Below, piece by piece: positions 23,218 through 36,185 of a stretch of 64,000 nt of DNA. Source of the DNA: Mikania micrantha (taxonomy: Eukaryota > Streptophyta > Magnoliopsida > Asterales > Asteraceae). Both the position numbers and the translations under genes were made by a program. Location: NCBI GenBank assembly GCA_009363875.1, contig CM018685.1:64398593-64462592 (forward strand), written 5' to 3'. How positions within the stretch are numbered: position 1 is the stretch's first letter; every line of letters starts with the position of its first letter. The notes beneath the pieces were generated by a model. That model searched no databases. It saw only the letters and a list, made by a program, of their open reading frames with translations, and was not told the DNA's origin.

Positions 23218-26200
23218 ATGGGACTCTTTGATGGATTGCCTGTTCCTAAAGATAAGGAAGTGAGTTCTAATTCAATATTGCACCAATTGTTTATCTCTGA
23301 TTTTGTATGCTCGGTACTTTAAATGATTTTAGGCTTTTAGAATTATAAGAATTCGAGTGGGATTTTACGATTTGAGTATAATACTCGTCATGTCTTTGTA
23401 AAAGAACTACATTAATACATTTGGATCAAATTGATGTGTGTTTAATATATTTGACCTAGAATAGTATTGATAAGGGGCAGGGGATCATGGTGGGATAACA
23501 GTTAAATTAGCATATTCTTTCCATTCTATCGGGTTGTATACATTTCCAGCAAGACTTGGTTGCAAGTTGTTAAATATTATTTTAACTATATATGTTGTTT
23601 AGGACCAAACAACTATGTGTGTATTGCATAGCAAGCAGAGGCTTAAGGCGCACCAAAGGTGCAAAGGGTAAACATATCGCCTAGGCGCAAGGCAAGTGCG
23701 TGCCCGCGACAAGCAAGGCACACATGTATTCTTGAACATTTTTAGCTATTTTAGATATGTTTTAGGCTAGTTTAGTCTAATTTAGGATATTTTTAGATTG
23801 TTAGGCTGTTTTTTTGGCATGCCTAGACTATTTTTGACTGTTATAGACAGGTTTTCTAGCAGATCTTAGCCTGTTTATTTTTCCAGTTTTTCTGCAACTT
23901 GCTGCACGCAAGGTGGCTTGGCGCAGCATCTAGGCGTGCGCGTTTGACTATTGTGGTGTATTGAGGTAGAAAAGGAGATGCAGTTGATTTGATATTTATT
24001 ATATTGGTTGTTTCCATTGCAGTATTTAAGAGATGATCTAGAGAATGTGGATGAGAGCTGGACTGTGGCACGGTTTGATTCGTTACCTCATGTTGTACGT
24101 ATCTTGACGTCGAAAGATCGAGATGGTGAAATCCAGGCATTGAAAGACCAAAGTGATATTGTTGAGGAAGTTGTGGATGAAGTTGTTCAAACTTATCATG
24201 GTGGATTCAACAGAGCAATTCAAAATTATTCACAGATATTGCGGTTGTTTAGTGAGTCTACGCAAAGCATAGGGAAACTTAAAGTTGACTTGGGTAATGC
24301 AAAAAAAGTGATCAGTGCTCGTAACAAACAGTTGCATCAGCTTTGGTATCGGTCCATGACATTGAGGCACATAATCTCCTTGTTAGATCAGATTGAGAAC
24401 ATAGCTCAGGTTTGTGTTCACCTTCTAATTATTATATATTGTTTCATTAAGCATTTCATATGCTTCAGGAAAGATTTAACCATGTGTGATGCTGGACAAG
24501 ATTTTAAAGATGAAGTTAACTCTTCATATGTTTCAGGTTCCAACTCGTATAAACAAGCTTATTGATGAAAATCAGCTATATGCTGCAGTTCAAGTACATG
24601 TTCAGTCAGCTAGAATGCTTGAAAGAGAGGGACTTCAGACGGTGAGTCAACTTAAAATATTCAGCTGGTGTCTAGGTTACTCGTCTTGTGGAGAGATTCC
24701 AAATATGATGCTTGCTGTAGTTCAAGGTGGCAACTTAGCATGATTAAATATGGCATTTTACATGCTGTAAACATGTCTATAGAATAGGGAGTTTTAAGAA
24801 ATTAGCCTTTTGATCTATTTGGTGACTCACGTCATAACTTTTATATGCATGACAGTGAAATTACTCCATTCATGGTTCTAATATGATTCATTTTTATGGA
24901 GACACGCCTTTATGTACCTAGTACTTAGTTGTTTAGCTCCCTTTTGAGACATGTTCAAATTTAACTTAGAAAACTTACATCCTTTATGGTTTGGCCAGGT
25001 TGGTGCTCTTCAAGATGTTCGTTCTGAGCTGGCAAAACTGCGAGGAGTTCTCTTTTACAAAGTGTTGGAAGCATTGCATGCTCATCTTTATAATGCTGGT
25101 GAATATAGGTAAATTTTCTTATCTGGTTCATCACTTGTAGCAATGGTTGCTTGTTTCCTTCTGGGATACTTCTCTTGGGTGTTATTTATTTTGATTTTAT
25201 CATGAATGAAACAATTGAATTAGTTTCAGGCATCATCTCACACCATTACTGTTCTTTATATTGAGTGTTCCTTATTCTTTTATCATGGATGCAAGAATTT
25301 TTGGAGCAATTATATACCAATAAAAAATGCAATTAATAGAGAGATCTTTTAGAACTGATACATTCTTATTGCAGCTCAGCTACCCCTAGTATGAATGAGA
25401 AGGATGACGCCATTCCAACCACAACTGTTGCTGGATTTTCTATGAATAATTCTCAGTCTCTCTCCAGGAGAACTAGATTGCTAAAAGGTGACGGCCATGT
25501 CGGTGCATCTGGATTTGCTAGTTCTGTTGATGGAGGGTAAGATGAAATCTCAGTTCTTGATGGCAATTTTATGCAAAAATATTTATATGCTGGTGATTTT
25601 ATTGTGCATCATTTTCCAACTATGAATCACTTTAGAACACATGGGTACGATAATCTTTTGTTTTTAATCTGATGTATTTCAGTTCCTCATATGATGGCCA
25701 TGATGACGATGACACTCATGATGGTGCTGATAATACTGGAAAGGATACTAAGAATATTCCTCGTCTTCCCTCTTGGCTTTTGGAATCCACTCCTGATGAA
25801 TTTGTTGTATGAATTGTGCTTGCCTTCACATTACAAATTTGAAAAGGTTTATCTTCTCTAGTAATATAATAAGGGCTTCTTAATTTATTCCAGGAAACAA
25901 TGAGAAAAAGTGAATCCCCTCTTCATGTGAAGTATTTGCAGACTATGGTTGAGTGCCTTTGCATGCTTGACAAAGTTGCAGCTGCTGGTGCTATAATCTG
26001 GTAATCAGTTTATCTATGTTTTCTCTTTTTTAATCCTTTTGTTGTATCTTAAGATTGTTACTTCAATACTGAAATTTGTTTTATATTGCATGTACAGCCA
26101 AAGATTGAGACCAACAGTTCATGAAATCATCACATCAAATATAAAAGCTCAGGCAGAATATGCAAATACTTCTAGGCCTGGTGTGGGCCATGCTGCTCGA

Positions 26201-29200
26201 ACTGCAACAACAGGTCTTCAGTATGTAAAAGGACAGTTACAGAAAGATAAACATAAAAATGGGGCATCATTAGCTGGATCACTAATGGCAGTCAGCCCTG
26301 TTACACCTGTCATGGCTCCAATGGGTGCAGCACAATCCGCAACAAAGGAGCTTCTTGATCTTATTCTAGATACTATTGTTCGAATATTTGGTTCGTATAA
26401 GTAACCTTGACGCTCATTGCTCTCTGTGTGTGTATGGGCACTCGCTATAATTTTTTATCTAACATCGTTGTGCATGTGTTTTATTATATTTCAGAAAACC
26501 ATGTTGTAGTTGGGGATCTGCTTGAATCAAATTCTTCTCGTCAAGCACACATGAATACATCAAAGTCTATAGTGGGTCATATGTCTGGGAACCCTGATTC
26601 TGAAGCATCTCAGGCCACAGGTGGCTACACTATTGGCTTTTCCATGACAGTTTTACAGGTAAATGATTCGACAGTTGGCTTCTGTTCTTTACAAATTTTA
26701 AATATTAATTTTCAGCTCCTTATGTTAAGCTGCACTGTAAATATCACAGAGTGAATGCCAACAGCTCATATGTGAGATTCTGCGAGCAACTCCTGAAGCT
26801 GCATCTGCCGACGCCGCTGTTCAAACAGCTAGACTTGCAAACAAGTCTCCTTCGAAAGATAAGAGGTAAACAACTATACTTTAATTATTTTTTAACATAC
26901 CAAGAGTATGTTAACTAAAGAATTTTATTAATTGTGGTTGTAGGGACAAGTTAGAAGATGGCCTTACATTTGCCTTTCGCTTCACTGATGCTACGGTTTC
27001 CGGCCAGGGTATGCGAGACTTATGCTATATGCCTTATATATGCTATTTTGTTAATTTTCCATGAAATCTAACTCTGCTTTGGTTGTATTAATTAATGTTA
27101 GGTGTGGGTTCTATTAGATATATTGTATTCTTGATAAATACTGTGTAGTAAATTGTAAATCTTAGCCAAAAATATATCATGTCATATTGTACTCTATACA
27201 TACCAGTTGAGTATTTAGAATAAAGACATGGAAAATTATATGCCTCTAACAGATTTGATTCGCCAAGGACGAAATAGAAAAGGCCAAAATGCTCAAGAAG
27301 GTTATGGTTCAGCTTCCGTCTTACCAGAGCAGGGAATATACCTAGCAGCATCTGTATACCGACCCGTACTACAGGTTTAACTGTTTGACCAACTTCAGAT
27401 CTATAATCTGTTCTAAGTTTTGTTAGTTGTGCAGCATGCTATATTTTTGGCGTTTTTGACCTTTTTGCATCCGCAGTTCACAGATAAAATTGCTTCAATG
27501 CTGCCTCAAAAGTATTCTCAACTAGGGTAAGATTGTTGCTGATTCAGTGTTTCATTGTATCATGCACTATTTGTGTTTACTTTAATATAATTATGCACCA
27601 TTTCTCATATGTTTCAGAAATGATGGATTGCTGGCTTTTCTTGAGAACTTTGTAAAAGATCACTTCTTGCCAACTATGTTTGTTGATTACAGAAAAGGCG
27701 TGCAACAAGCAATATCAAGTACGTTGTATTCAATTTGCTTCTATAGATTGTGCAGATGAAATAAAAAGCTGTTCAGTGCTTTACATTTTGTTCACCATGG
27801 AACATGGATACTGCTATATTATTCATTGATTATTTGTTCTTTTTGGAGATTAGCATACATTCCAGATATTTCATCGTAAAAGAGCTTGTGTGGTCATATA
27901 TACGGTAATTTTTAACTTTTGGCACTAGAAATTATGATTTTTTGTAGGTCCTGCTGCATTTCGCCCACGAGCAAATCCGGCAGCTGCTTACACACCATCA
28001 GTTTCTAAGGGACGGCCTGTCTTACAAGGACTTTTAACCATAGATTTTCTGGCTAAAGAGGTATTTTTCTTTTTTTCTTGCTAGTTTTATCTGCTTATTT
28101 TTATAATCATATCAATGATTTTGATTCTACTATTTTGTTTTAACTTGCATAATATTATTATAGGTTCTTGGTTGGGCTCAAGCAATGCCGAAATTTTCTA
28201 GTGATCTTGTGAAATATGTGCAAACATTCCTAGAGCGAACATATGAAAGATGTCGTGCATCATACACCGAGGCACTACTAGTTCTTTACTTGCTCTTCAT
28301 TTGCCAAATGATAGTTTTTATCACTGTTGTAAAAATCGGCTTAGGCGGCGCCTAGGCGCTAGGCGGCCTACTGTGTCGATTTTGGCCTAGGCGGTGCCTA
28401 GGCGCTAGGCGGGGCTAGGCGGCCTAGTCAGATTTTTTTATTTTTTTTCGATTTTTTGACTTTTTTATGGTAAAAATGGACCAACTTCATGATTATTTAG
28501 ACATTTTTTAACCCAAATTCTTTAATATGTCTCTGAAACATCAAATCTAGCCACTTAACATCGAAATTCATCTCTAAACTTTGAACTTGGTGTTTAAGTT
28601 TGAACTTTGAAATACTTGACTTACTATGTTTAAGTTTTTATTTTTTAAATTATTTGAAGTATTATATTAAATTATTAATATTGATATGTGAATATAATAC
28701 ATATTTGTAAAATTACATATAAAAATTCCAATCCGCCTAGCGCCGATTAATCTCGATTAATCCCTAGGCGGTACCTCGCCGCCCGACTAGCGCCTAGCGA
28801 CTTCTACAACCATGGTTTTTATGTTATATATGTAATGTGCTTTGTATTTCTATTGATATTGTTCCTTAGTTTTGTGTGGATGGTTATATATCAGGCAGTT
28901 CTTGAGAAGCAAAGTTATATGCTTATTGGAAGACATGATGTTGAAAATCTTATGAGACGTGATCCAGCAAGTGCTTATTTGCCAACTTCACTTGCCTATG
29001 CAAATGCAGATAACCATATTGCTGATGCTGAATCTGATGGTGTTGAGCTGGAAATTAGTGCATTATTAATGAAACTAAGGCCAATAAAACAGGTCATTTT
29101 TATTCTTTTAAAATGATAGCACATTGTGCTTTTGTGATGCTCAATGATTTTTTGATTCTTGACCTTTCTATTAAAAGTGGAAGGTTATTAGAAACTGTAT

Positions 29201-30010
29201 TTGTCACATTGATGCATAGGGGTGTTCATGGTCGGGTCAGCCAATTTTTCAAAAAAATTGGGCTGAACCACTGAACTATGGTATCAGGAACTGACAAACC
29301 AAACTGGCCAAGTTAGGTGGGCCAGCTGGACCTAGCGTTTTTGTTTGTTCAGGCCCAGAATTCACACCACAAAAACACACTATACTCCCATATGTGCAAT
29401 AGGATTTCAGACTTCTTTCTAACAAACATGCAAAAAATAATACAAAAAATAATACATAAATAGTCAAAACAAACATGCAAATCGTCGGTTTACTACTCCT
29501 GCAAAAAAGGCATAATGACCTGCTAATTATACCCCCAAGCTAATTTTAACCACACTGAAACACAAACAAAAAACCTAATATTCTGCAAATAAGCCGGAGA
29601 ATACCAACTGCCGTCGACCCATTCGAGCCATTCATAGACATCCGGTTTCTGATCCATGACCTGTACCCCACAGGATTAATCTAACAAATTTAGCGGTTTG
29701 ATGGTTTGAATCTTAGTTTTTACAAATGCATGCTTGACTGGTTGGTAGTGTTTACTTTGTGTGTTTCGGCTTATTTACGTGGTTTATGTCCTTAAATTAT
29801 ATGTGGCTCCTGTTTTGCATTGGTTGCATGCATAGTCGGTGTTTATATGCCTTGCTTTTAATCATGCTTTCTTTACATATGATTGTGCATGTGATTACCA
29901 TATGATTGCTATAGGTGTTTATAGTTTTGCTCTTTCTGACTGCCATATACTTCTTAGTTTTACCCATGCATGGTTTACTCCTTTTCCTTAATAAAATATG
30001 TCTGTGAAAA

Positions 30011-30080
<70 letters not shown>

Positions 30081-33000
30081 TTTTTTGAGCCAGGGGTCTC
30101 TTCTGAAGCAGCCTCTCTACCTCTTCTTGGGGTGTGGGAAATGTTTGTTTTCATCTCACCCCTCCCAGACCCTACTTAAAAGTGGGATTTAACTGGGTAT
30201 GTTTGTTTGTTTGTTTGATGGTTGGAATCAATTTTTTTTTTTCAAAATTGTTAGCTTGTATTCATAATATTAAAATAATAATGATGGTTGATGAATATAG
30301 TACATATGCATTATGCATAACTGCATATCTCAAAAATGTAAATAAATACAAGAACAAACTTGTAAATCTCACTTGTAGCATAGTTGTTTGTAGGGTTTGG
30401 GCAGGGTGGGATGTAGACAGACCATATCTGATTATCTCTATCCCTAGGGAAAAGAGGTTGCTTCCTGAAAGAGCCCCGACTAAAAAATAAACAGACAAAT
30501 GCAAACAAACATAATCAAGCAACATTCAAACACATAGAGATAAGAACTACCAATACAAACAAAAATGGTGGCATGATGCATGAAAACTTATGTAAAAACA
30601 CAATATCATTATACAATAAGTGATAATAATAAAATAGAGCAAGCATATGCACATAAAATATATTAGGTGAGGAAACTCCTAAAATGTAGCAGAAATTTAC
30701 ATCTCTAAGAATACCGCTACTCTACATCTACTTTCCTCCTAAAAATCTTAACCTTAATCCTACGTCTTCATAAACTCCTATCCTGGATCGTGGCCTTAGA
30801 AATGTGCAATTCTAAAAAAAATGCCTAATCTGAAATTGTAAATAAATAAATGCATAAAAAAGGTTAAGTGGTCGGGCTGATTTACGCAGCTGATTCCAAA
30901 TTCAAGCTGTCGCCTGGACCTAACCATGAACCAGATGGGATAAATTTAAAACTGGCTGACTTGATTCGGTTTGATTAGCTTGGTCAGTTTCAACGGCTTA
31001 TTAATACCCTGCTTGACAGTAACGGTCCAAGCTTTAATTATTCCAGTCTAGAACTCTAACCATGTATAAGTAGGCATTTACACTCATTTGTTTTTGCAGG
31101 AGTCTCTGATTCGTGATAACAACAAACTTGTATTGTTGGCATCCCTTAGTGATTCATTGGAGTACATTGCTGAATCTATAGAAAGGCAAGTTGTTAATTA
31201 ACTAGAGTTATTGAAAAAAAGGTATTGACATTAAATGTTTATTTTTACCATCAAAGCTACCAATTTGATTAACTCTTAGTTCTGAAAGTAAGGATATCAA
31301 TATCTTAGTAACTCCTGGAATGATATTTTGAGAGGACCAGTTATTTATTTGAGCTTAAGACTTTTCTTAGAGAGGAGCTGGGAGCAACAACATTAACATG
31401 CAATATCGAAAAATCAAGTTGTTATTTAACTAGAGTTATTGATATATTTGTTTTATTCAAGGATTTTAGTTCTAAGTTTTGACTCAATAGTTGCTATCGT
31501 AAGAGGTTTGCACCAACAGTCTTCAATTGATTTATAAAAACAAGAGATTTAAGAAATATAAGTGGATAAATGCATGTTTTATTTGACCTGAATTTGGATA
31601 TTGCTCAACACATGTTCTAGACATATTATGCTAACTTCATATGATTTGAAATTGTTACTTTTTTTTAAAGTTCTAGCAAATGAAGTACTTGCGTAATATA
31701 AATTACAAGTAAAAGATAACCAATTCACTTATCACCAATTACTAATACTTGTGAGGGGAGAGGATAAAAATCAAGATTTTGCTTAAAAACATAAAATTAC
31801 CCAGTTTTTGTACTAAATTTGTCTTTTTTGTAAATGATTTATGTTGTTTTGTATTGTATTGTATTTTATTTTATTTTTATGTACTGTATTTAAAAATACA
31901 ATATAAAAAAATACAAATCCTATACAAAAAATAGACGCTTTTTATGTTTTTAGGCAAAAACAACTATTTGTGAGATTGATTGTTGTTCATACAGATTCGG
32001 GAACGCATCAGCAAAATCATCAGATCAAACAGAAATCAATGTGAAGCCGACACCTGTCCATCATAAACGCAATAGCAGTTTACCCCCTAAGGATCTAGCA
32101 GCATTTGCTGAGGATTACAGAAAGCTGGCAATCGATTGCCTAAAGGTCTTACGTGTTGAAATGCAGTTAGAAACAGTTTATAATATGCAGGTTTGTCACA
32201 TTTAAATTAAATTATTCAAGACCATTAAATGATATTTATCTTTTAACTTTTCAACATTGCATTTTAACAGGTAATGGCAACAAGGGAATACTTGGAGGAC
32301 CAAGATGCTGAGGAACCTGATGATTATATCATATCTTTAATCACCCAGGTGCGCTGTGTGTGTAGTTTTTTAATTTCATTGTTATAATTTTGTTTTTAAA
32401 CATTTAAATTATATTTTTTCATGCCATAGATAACTCGTAGAGACGAAGTAATTGCACCTTTTGTTGCTCCAACCAAAAGGAACTACATATTTGGTGGAAT
32501 TTGTGCTATTGCGTCACAAGCATCCATCAAGGTTTCTAATATTGTGCCACAATACTTCATATGATTATTTTTTCCCCCTGGGTTGTAAATTACAAAATTT
32601 TAAAAATACTTTTCAGGCCTTGGCCGAGATGAAACGCATCAACCTTTTTGGCGTTCAGCAGATATGTAGGAATACAATCGCGTTAGAGCAGGTTTATCAT
32701 TTCTTTCTGAATTTTGTTATTTTGTATATGGTGTCGTATAAAATTATCTAATTCGTATCTAAGAATTCGAACAATTATTGATGCATCAGGCACTTTCTGC
32801 CATACCGTCAATTGATAGTATATCTGTGCAAACAAGATTGGATCATGTCCGAACATACTATGAGCTGCTAAACATGCCAGTTGAGGTAAGAGCATCTGCG
32901 GTGCAGAAACCACTAACACAAACTTTTCCTAAGCAATGCATCAATCCCACAAACATATCATTACATTTTCCCTATCATCACCAACTTGTACATTTATTTT

Positions 33001-33679
33001 TCAGTTGCACTTTATTTATTAAAATAAACTATTTATTTTTAATTCGTTAAATTGATTACAATTATTTATAAATGTAAACTATTTATCATTTATAGTTATA
33101 TAATAAAAAGAGCAGAAAGATAAAAAAATAAAGAAAAAATTCTATTGGTTGGAGCCTAATATGTATCGTCCTATCGTGTTCTTCATCACCACCTTCATAA
33201 CCCTAACGAAAAAATGGAAGAAAAAAAAAAGATTTTGGCCGTCCATAGGCATCCGTGTCCACGATCACTCCTGTGAAGAAAAGCCACAAATGACCCATGC
33301 AATGGGGTCGTCAGTGACGAATCCGTTGGCTTCCTCTCCCTTTACCTATACCTAAACATACTTGAAAACTCAAACACCCATCATTGATGTTATAATATCC
33401 GTTTTTTATTATAAATTATTTAAACATGTATATATTGATATATTTGTTTGCAGGCCTTGCTTGCCTTCATTACTGAGCACGACCGTTTATTCAACGCCAT
33501 AGAGTATGTCTAGTGTGTTTCTGCATTACAACTATTAATGTAGTATGAAGCTTTGGTGCATCGTGGTTGACTTTTGTTTGACCTGTTGTAGGTATTACAA
33601 TCTTCTAAAGGTCCAAGTCCCTGGAAGGGAAGTTCCAGAAGATGCCAAAGCTAGAATGGCAGATATATTACCAATTTAA
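23218..33679 (+). CDS. SEC8: Exocyst complex component SEC8
   Basis: SEC8 is a subunit of the octameric exocyst, which tethers secretory vesicles to the plasma membrane. Twenty-five coding exons can be read: 23218-23259, 24023-24409, 24537-24641, 24999-25108, 25375-25536, 25683-25806, 25894-26000, 26098-26390, 26495-26658, 26750-26865, 26944-27008, 27253-27374, 27477-27526, 27618-27718, 27948-28060, 28164-28271, 28895-29092, 31100-31185, 31995-32190, 32271-32348, 32430-32531, 32617-32691, 32790-32885, 33454-33503 and 33592-33679. All phases join and give 1045 residues, close to the Arabidopsis length of about 1053. It starts MGLFDGLPVPKDKEYLRDDL, and the N-terminal coiled coil follows. An acidic, Asp-rich linker follows around residues 260-290. 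The C-terminal helical-rod region is complete. Introns 16 and 18 begin with GC. Introns 1, 16, 17 and 23 are swollen by repeats. Confidence 0.95.
23625..23955. mobile_element. MITE-like insert in SEC8 intron 1
   Basis: A left arm with GCTTAAGGCGCACC and CGCCTAGGCGCAAGG words and a right arm with GGCTTGGCGCAGC and CTAGGCGTGCGCG words face each other around an AT-rich centre. The GC-rich ends contrast with the intron. Exact boundaries are unclear. Confidence 0.45.
28272..28894 (+). other. SEC8 intron 16, GC donor, with nested MITE
   Basis: Exon 16 ends ...ACCGAG and the intron starts GCACTA. Exon 17 resumes with GCAGTTCTTGAG after TATCAG. The protein run YTE-AVLEKQSYML needs exactly this junction. 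GC is followed by a poor donor context, so either a GC-AG intron or a weakly spliced one is possible. Confidence 0.65.
28326..28812. mobile_element. MITE with CTAGGCG-rich ends in SEC8 intron 16
   Basis: The left end GTTGTAAAAATCGGC pairs with the complement of the right end, GTTGTAGAAGTCGC. Both arms carry several CCTAGGCG/CGCCTAG words. The middle is AT-rich and non-coding. Confidence 0.65.
30010..30079. repeat. (AAT)n microsatellite
   Basis: About 23 AAT units lie inside SEC8 intron 17, directly before the SINE body at 30083. They may be the SINE tail of a neighbouring copy or an independent expansion. Confidence 0.95.
30083..30215 (+). mobile_element. SINE 3' region (TS-like ending)
   Basis: The order CAGCCTCTCTACCTC, then CTCCCAGACCC, then GGGATTTAACTGGGTATG, then a (GTTT)n tail matches the well-known 3' end of Solanaceae/Asteraceae TS-type SINEs. 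The tRNA-like head was not found. Confidence 0.6.
31186..31994 (+). other. SEC8 intron 18, consensus GC-AG intron
   Basis: Exon 18 ends ...GAAAG and the intron starts GCAAGT, the classic strong context for GC donors. Exon 19 begins at 31995 after TACAG and completes SIERFGN in phase. No GT nearby gives a phase-correct join. Confidence 0.8.
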
Positions 33680-34874
33680 CTTATTATTTATTTATTTATT
33701 ATTTTCATGGGAAAAAGGTAACTGTTATCATGGCATATCTGTTTGATTATATCTTTAGATGTGGCTTGTGTTTTTGGTTTTTGATCTTTTGATTTCCATT
33801 GGTATCAATCATTTTTTGTATTCTTTTCTGTACTTTTGGTATAAGGCTTCTTTTGGTCAGTCTGTTAAAAATTCATAAGAATGTATTTTATTGTAAACTA
33901 GATGGTACATTAGCGCGTTGTGGTGTATCTCTCGTAAGCATTTTCATTTTATAGCAGTATTGCATACATTATATTAATCAAAAGCCCTAAGAATTAGCAT
34001 TCAAAAGTCACTAATTATGTCTTAGAGGGTTTGTTAATGCTTGCAAATGACAAATAGTTAAAAGAGGTTACATATTTTTCCTTCATTAATTGCAAAATTA
34101 CATATTTTCTCATGGTACAAATTTTCAATGTATAATATACAATGTTTTTAAAAAATGTTTTGAGAAAATATGTAATTTTGCAAAATTACATATTTTCCTG
34201 GATGAATTACCTCCAAATGAGTACGATCTTAAGCAGATAAATTATCAACAATTAGATAAATATACATGTATAAATACATAAAAAAAATTCCTAGTTCAAT
34301 TCGACTAACACACGCATACATATACAAATACAAATAGTTTCATAAATTAAATTTACAAAGCTAATCTTCAAACAAGATGTGTAGCTGTTTGAGTGCAAAA
34401 GAAACAACTTTCAAGTCTTAAGTTCAATCCCCATAAATGCCGGTATTCCTTGAAGATTATGCACCCGGTTGTTTGCGGCTGTGCGTCATCCATTTTGTCT
34501 GGTTAGTCGGGTATTCATGGGAATCGGAGGTTTATCACGTTAGTGAATTCTCATGGTTATAAAAAAGCAAATCAAGTTCTGAAACTTAAATTGTAGATGA
34601 ATCTTGATTCACTTCTTTGATTAGTTGATACGTGGCGTGTGTAAAAAAAATATCAATCCCACATTGATCGGAAAGAGAGCTAAAACCTAAAAGGTACAAA
34701 ATACATGTATGTATGCAAGTTTTTTGAGATAAGCAAAGAGCCACCACAATGTTGAAACAATAATGACGTGAGCGCACTCTAAACACAAACGCAATTAATG
34801 AGGCAAAACAATGCGCAATTGCGCATTATACATTACATTTTTTAAATTTTATTTTTATACAAGCACAAATCTCA
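33680..34874. other. SEC8 3' region and intergenic repeats
   Basis: The first about 150 bases are probably SEC8 3' untranslated sequence. Positions 34090-34195 form an inverted repeat built on TTGCAAAATTACATATTTTC and its complement. An ACTAG plus GCGCGTTG stretch near 33898 resembles a DNA-transposon end. No gene is seen. Confidence 0.5.
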
Positions 34875-35762
34875 TCTATACTTATCTAATAAAACACCAA
34901 AGGGCTTATAGCCTAATTATACCCCCTTGACTTCCCGAATGGGAGGTCTTGGGTTCGAGTCTCGGCTAGAGCAAAAAAATGTTCTAGGTTAAGATAGGGG
35001 GTTTTCCCAGTGCGGGTTTCCTCCTAGAATGTGTTGTCAATGTACTCATTTAAACAGTGGTGCTTGGCGTTAGCAATTCAAAAAAAAACTTATCTAATAA
35101 AACAATAACAAATTTGCTAATTGTCACTCTTATATATATTTATCAGTAATTTTTGTCTCATGTCACTTTCATATTCATTTATCACTAAGTTTTTACACTT
35201 GTCACTCTTATATTAATCTCTCATTAAATTTTATTTTACTAATTATCTCTCTCCTATTTAATGTTAATAATTTTAAATAATTAAATTGTATCCTTAAATA
35301 CAAAAATATAATTATTTATTCTTAATAATCATAAGTAAATTTCAATTATATCTTATTTTAAAATAAAATTTTATAATTTTTTAGTATTTATTATTTATAA
35401 TTTTTAAATCTTAATTATTTTCTTATTCACTAATGATTGATATGATATTCAACATACAAATTTTCATAAAACTATTGGTTTATTACATGCGAACTTTAGT
35501 AATTTCATATTAAACTTTTTTATGTGTTCATTGGTCGTTCAAAATAAATTTAAAAATTGCGAACATATTATCTTATCTATTAAATATTAATTCTGTAGTT
35601 ACTAAACTTTCGAATTGTTGTTTTAATGTTTAAAGTATTTGTTAATACATAACATAGCTTAATCATCTTATATCAATAAAGCGTTTTATAATTTTTAAAT
35701 TATTATTCTATCTATTTAATATTTTATATGTATTCCGTGTAATGCACAGGTTAATAACCTAG
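34875..35762 (+). mobile_element. Non-autonomous Helitron with inserted SINE
   Basis: It begins TCTATACTTATCTAATAAAA preceded by A, and ends CCTAG followed by T, as Helitrons do. Just before the end, CCGTGTAATGCACAGG can form a short hairpin. There is no RepHel protein. A SINE is inserted 22 bases from the 5' end. A related Helitron lies at 59345. Confidence 0.75.
34897..35087 (+). mobile_element. SINE inside the Helitron
   Basis: A perfect 17-bp target duplication ACTTATCTAATAAAACA flanks it (34880-34896 and 35088-35104). A B-box-like GGGTTCGAGTCTC is at 34951, and an A-rich tail ends the element. The nesting shows that the Helitron is older. Confidence 0.88.
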
Positions 35763-35804
35763 TATCTTACTATTATAATATATAGAAGGTTCTTTTATCA
35801 CATA

Positions 35805-36185
35805 TCAATTTATTAAACCATTATTGACACATGTCAATTTTTTGACCATAATTGAAAGAGACCGCATGAAAGCAGTTTTTCCTAAACGGTGATACCGCCA
35901 TGTTTGAAACTTCAATCTTCTAGCAGCTTGTGGGGCCTGGCCTGAAGGTGATATTAATACCACTCCGGCCCCTACAGCCCCCAAAGTGCTAGATTCATCG
36001 AAGTAGAGAGTACATGGAACCACCTTAGCAAAGGCGAGACTTCTTCATAGAGCTCCACTGGTTCGAAAACATTCATGGCATGATCTGCCAAGAAGTCTGC
36101 AAATGCATGTCCTTGGATCTAGCTTTCAACAGCGTAGAACACATTATGAGAGATATTGTAGGGGGCTGATTGCTCCATTATATGC
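35805..36185 (-). pseudogene. Retrotransposon pol fragment (RNase H region)
   Basis: The minus strand shows IQGHAFADFLADH and, after a frame change, LYFDESSTLGAVGAGVVLIS. These are the connection and first strand of the RNase H domain of Ty3-type retrotransposons. A stop codon precedes the first block, and one shift separates the two. No flanking LTR is recognised, so it is an isolated relic. Confidence 0.75.

Larger units (their letters stand above)
29217..30960. repeat. Repeat cluster in SEC8 intron 17
   Basis: The 2-kb intron contains, in order, a GGGTGTTCATGGTCGGGTC repeat end (29220), an (AAT)n run at 30010-30079, a SINE (30083-30215), and a complementary SINE-like stretch (30389-30480, GGTTGCTTCCTGAAAGAG). 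Near 30865 a GGTCGGGCTGATTTACGC end may pair with 29230. Open frames here are spurious. Confidence 0.55.

Noticed and set aside
29970..30179. Open frame with a long run of isoleucine
   Set aside because: It is the (AAT)n microsatellite read as codons, inside a SEC8 intron.
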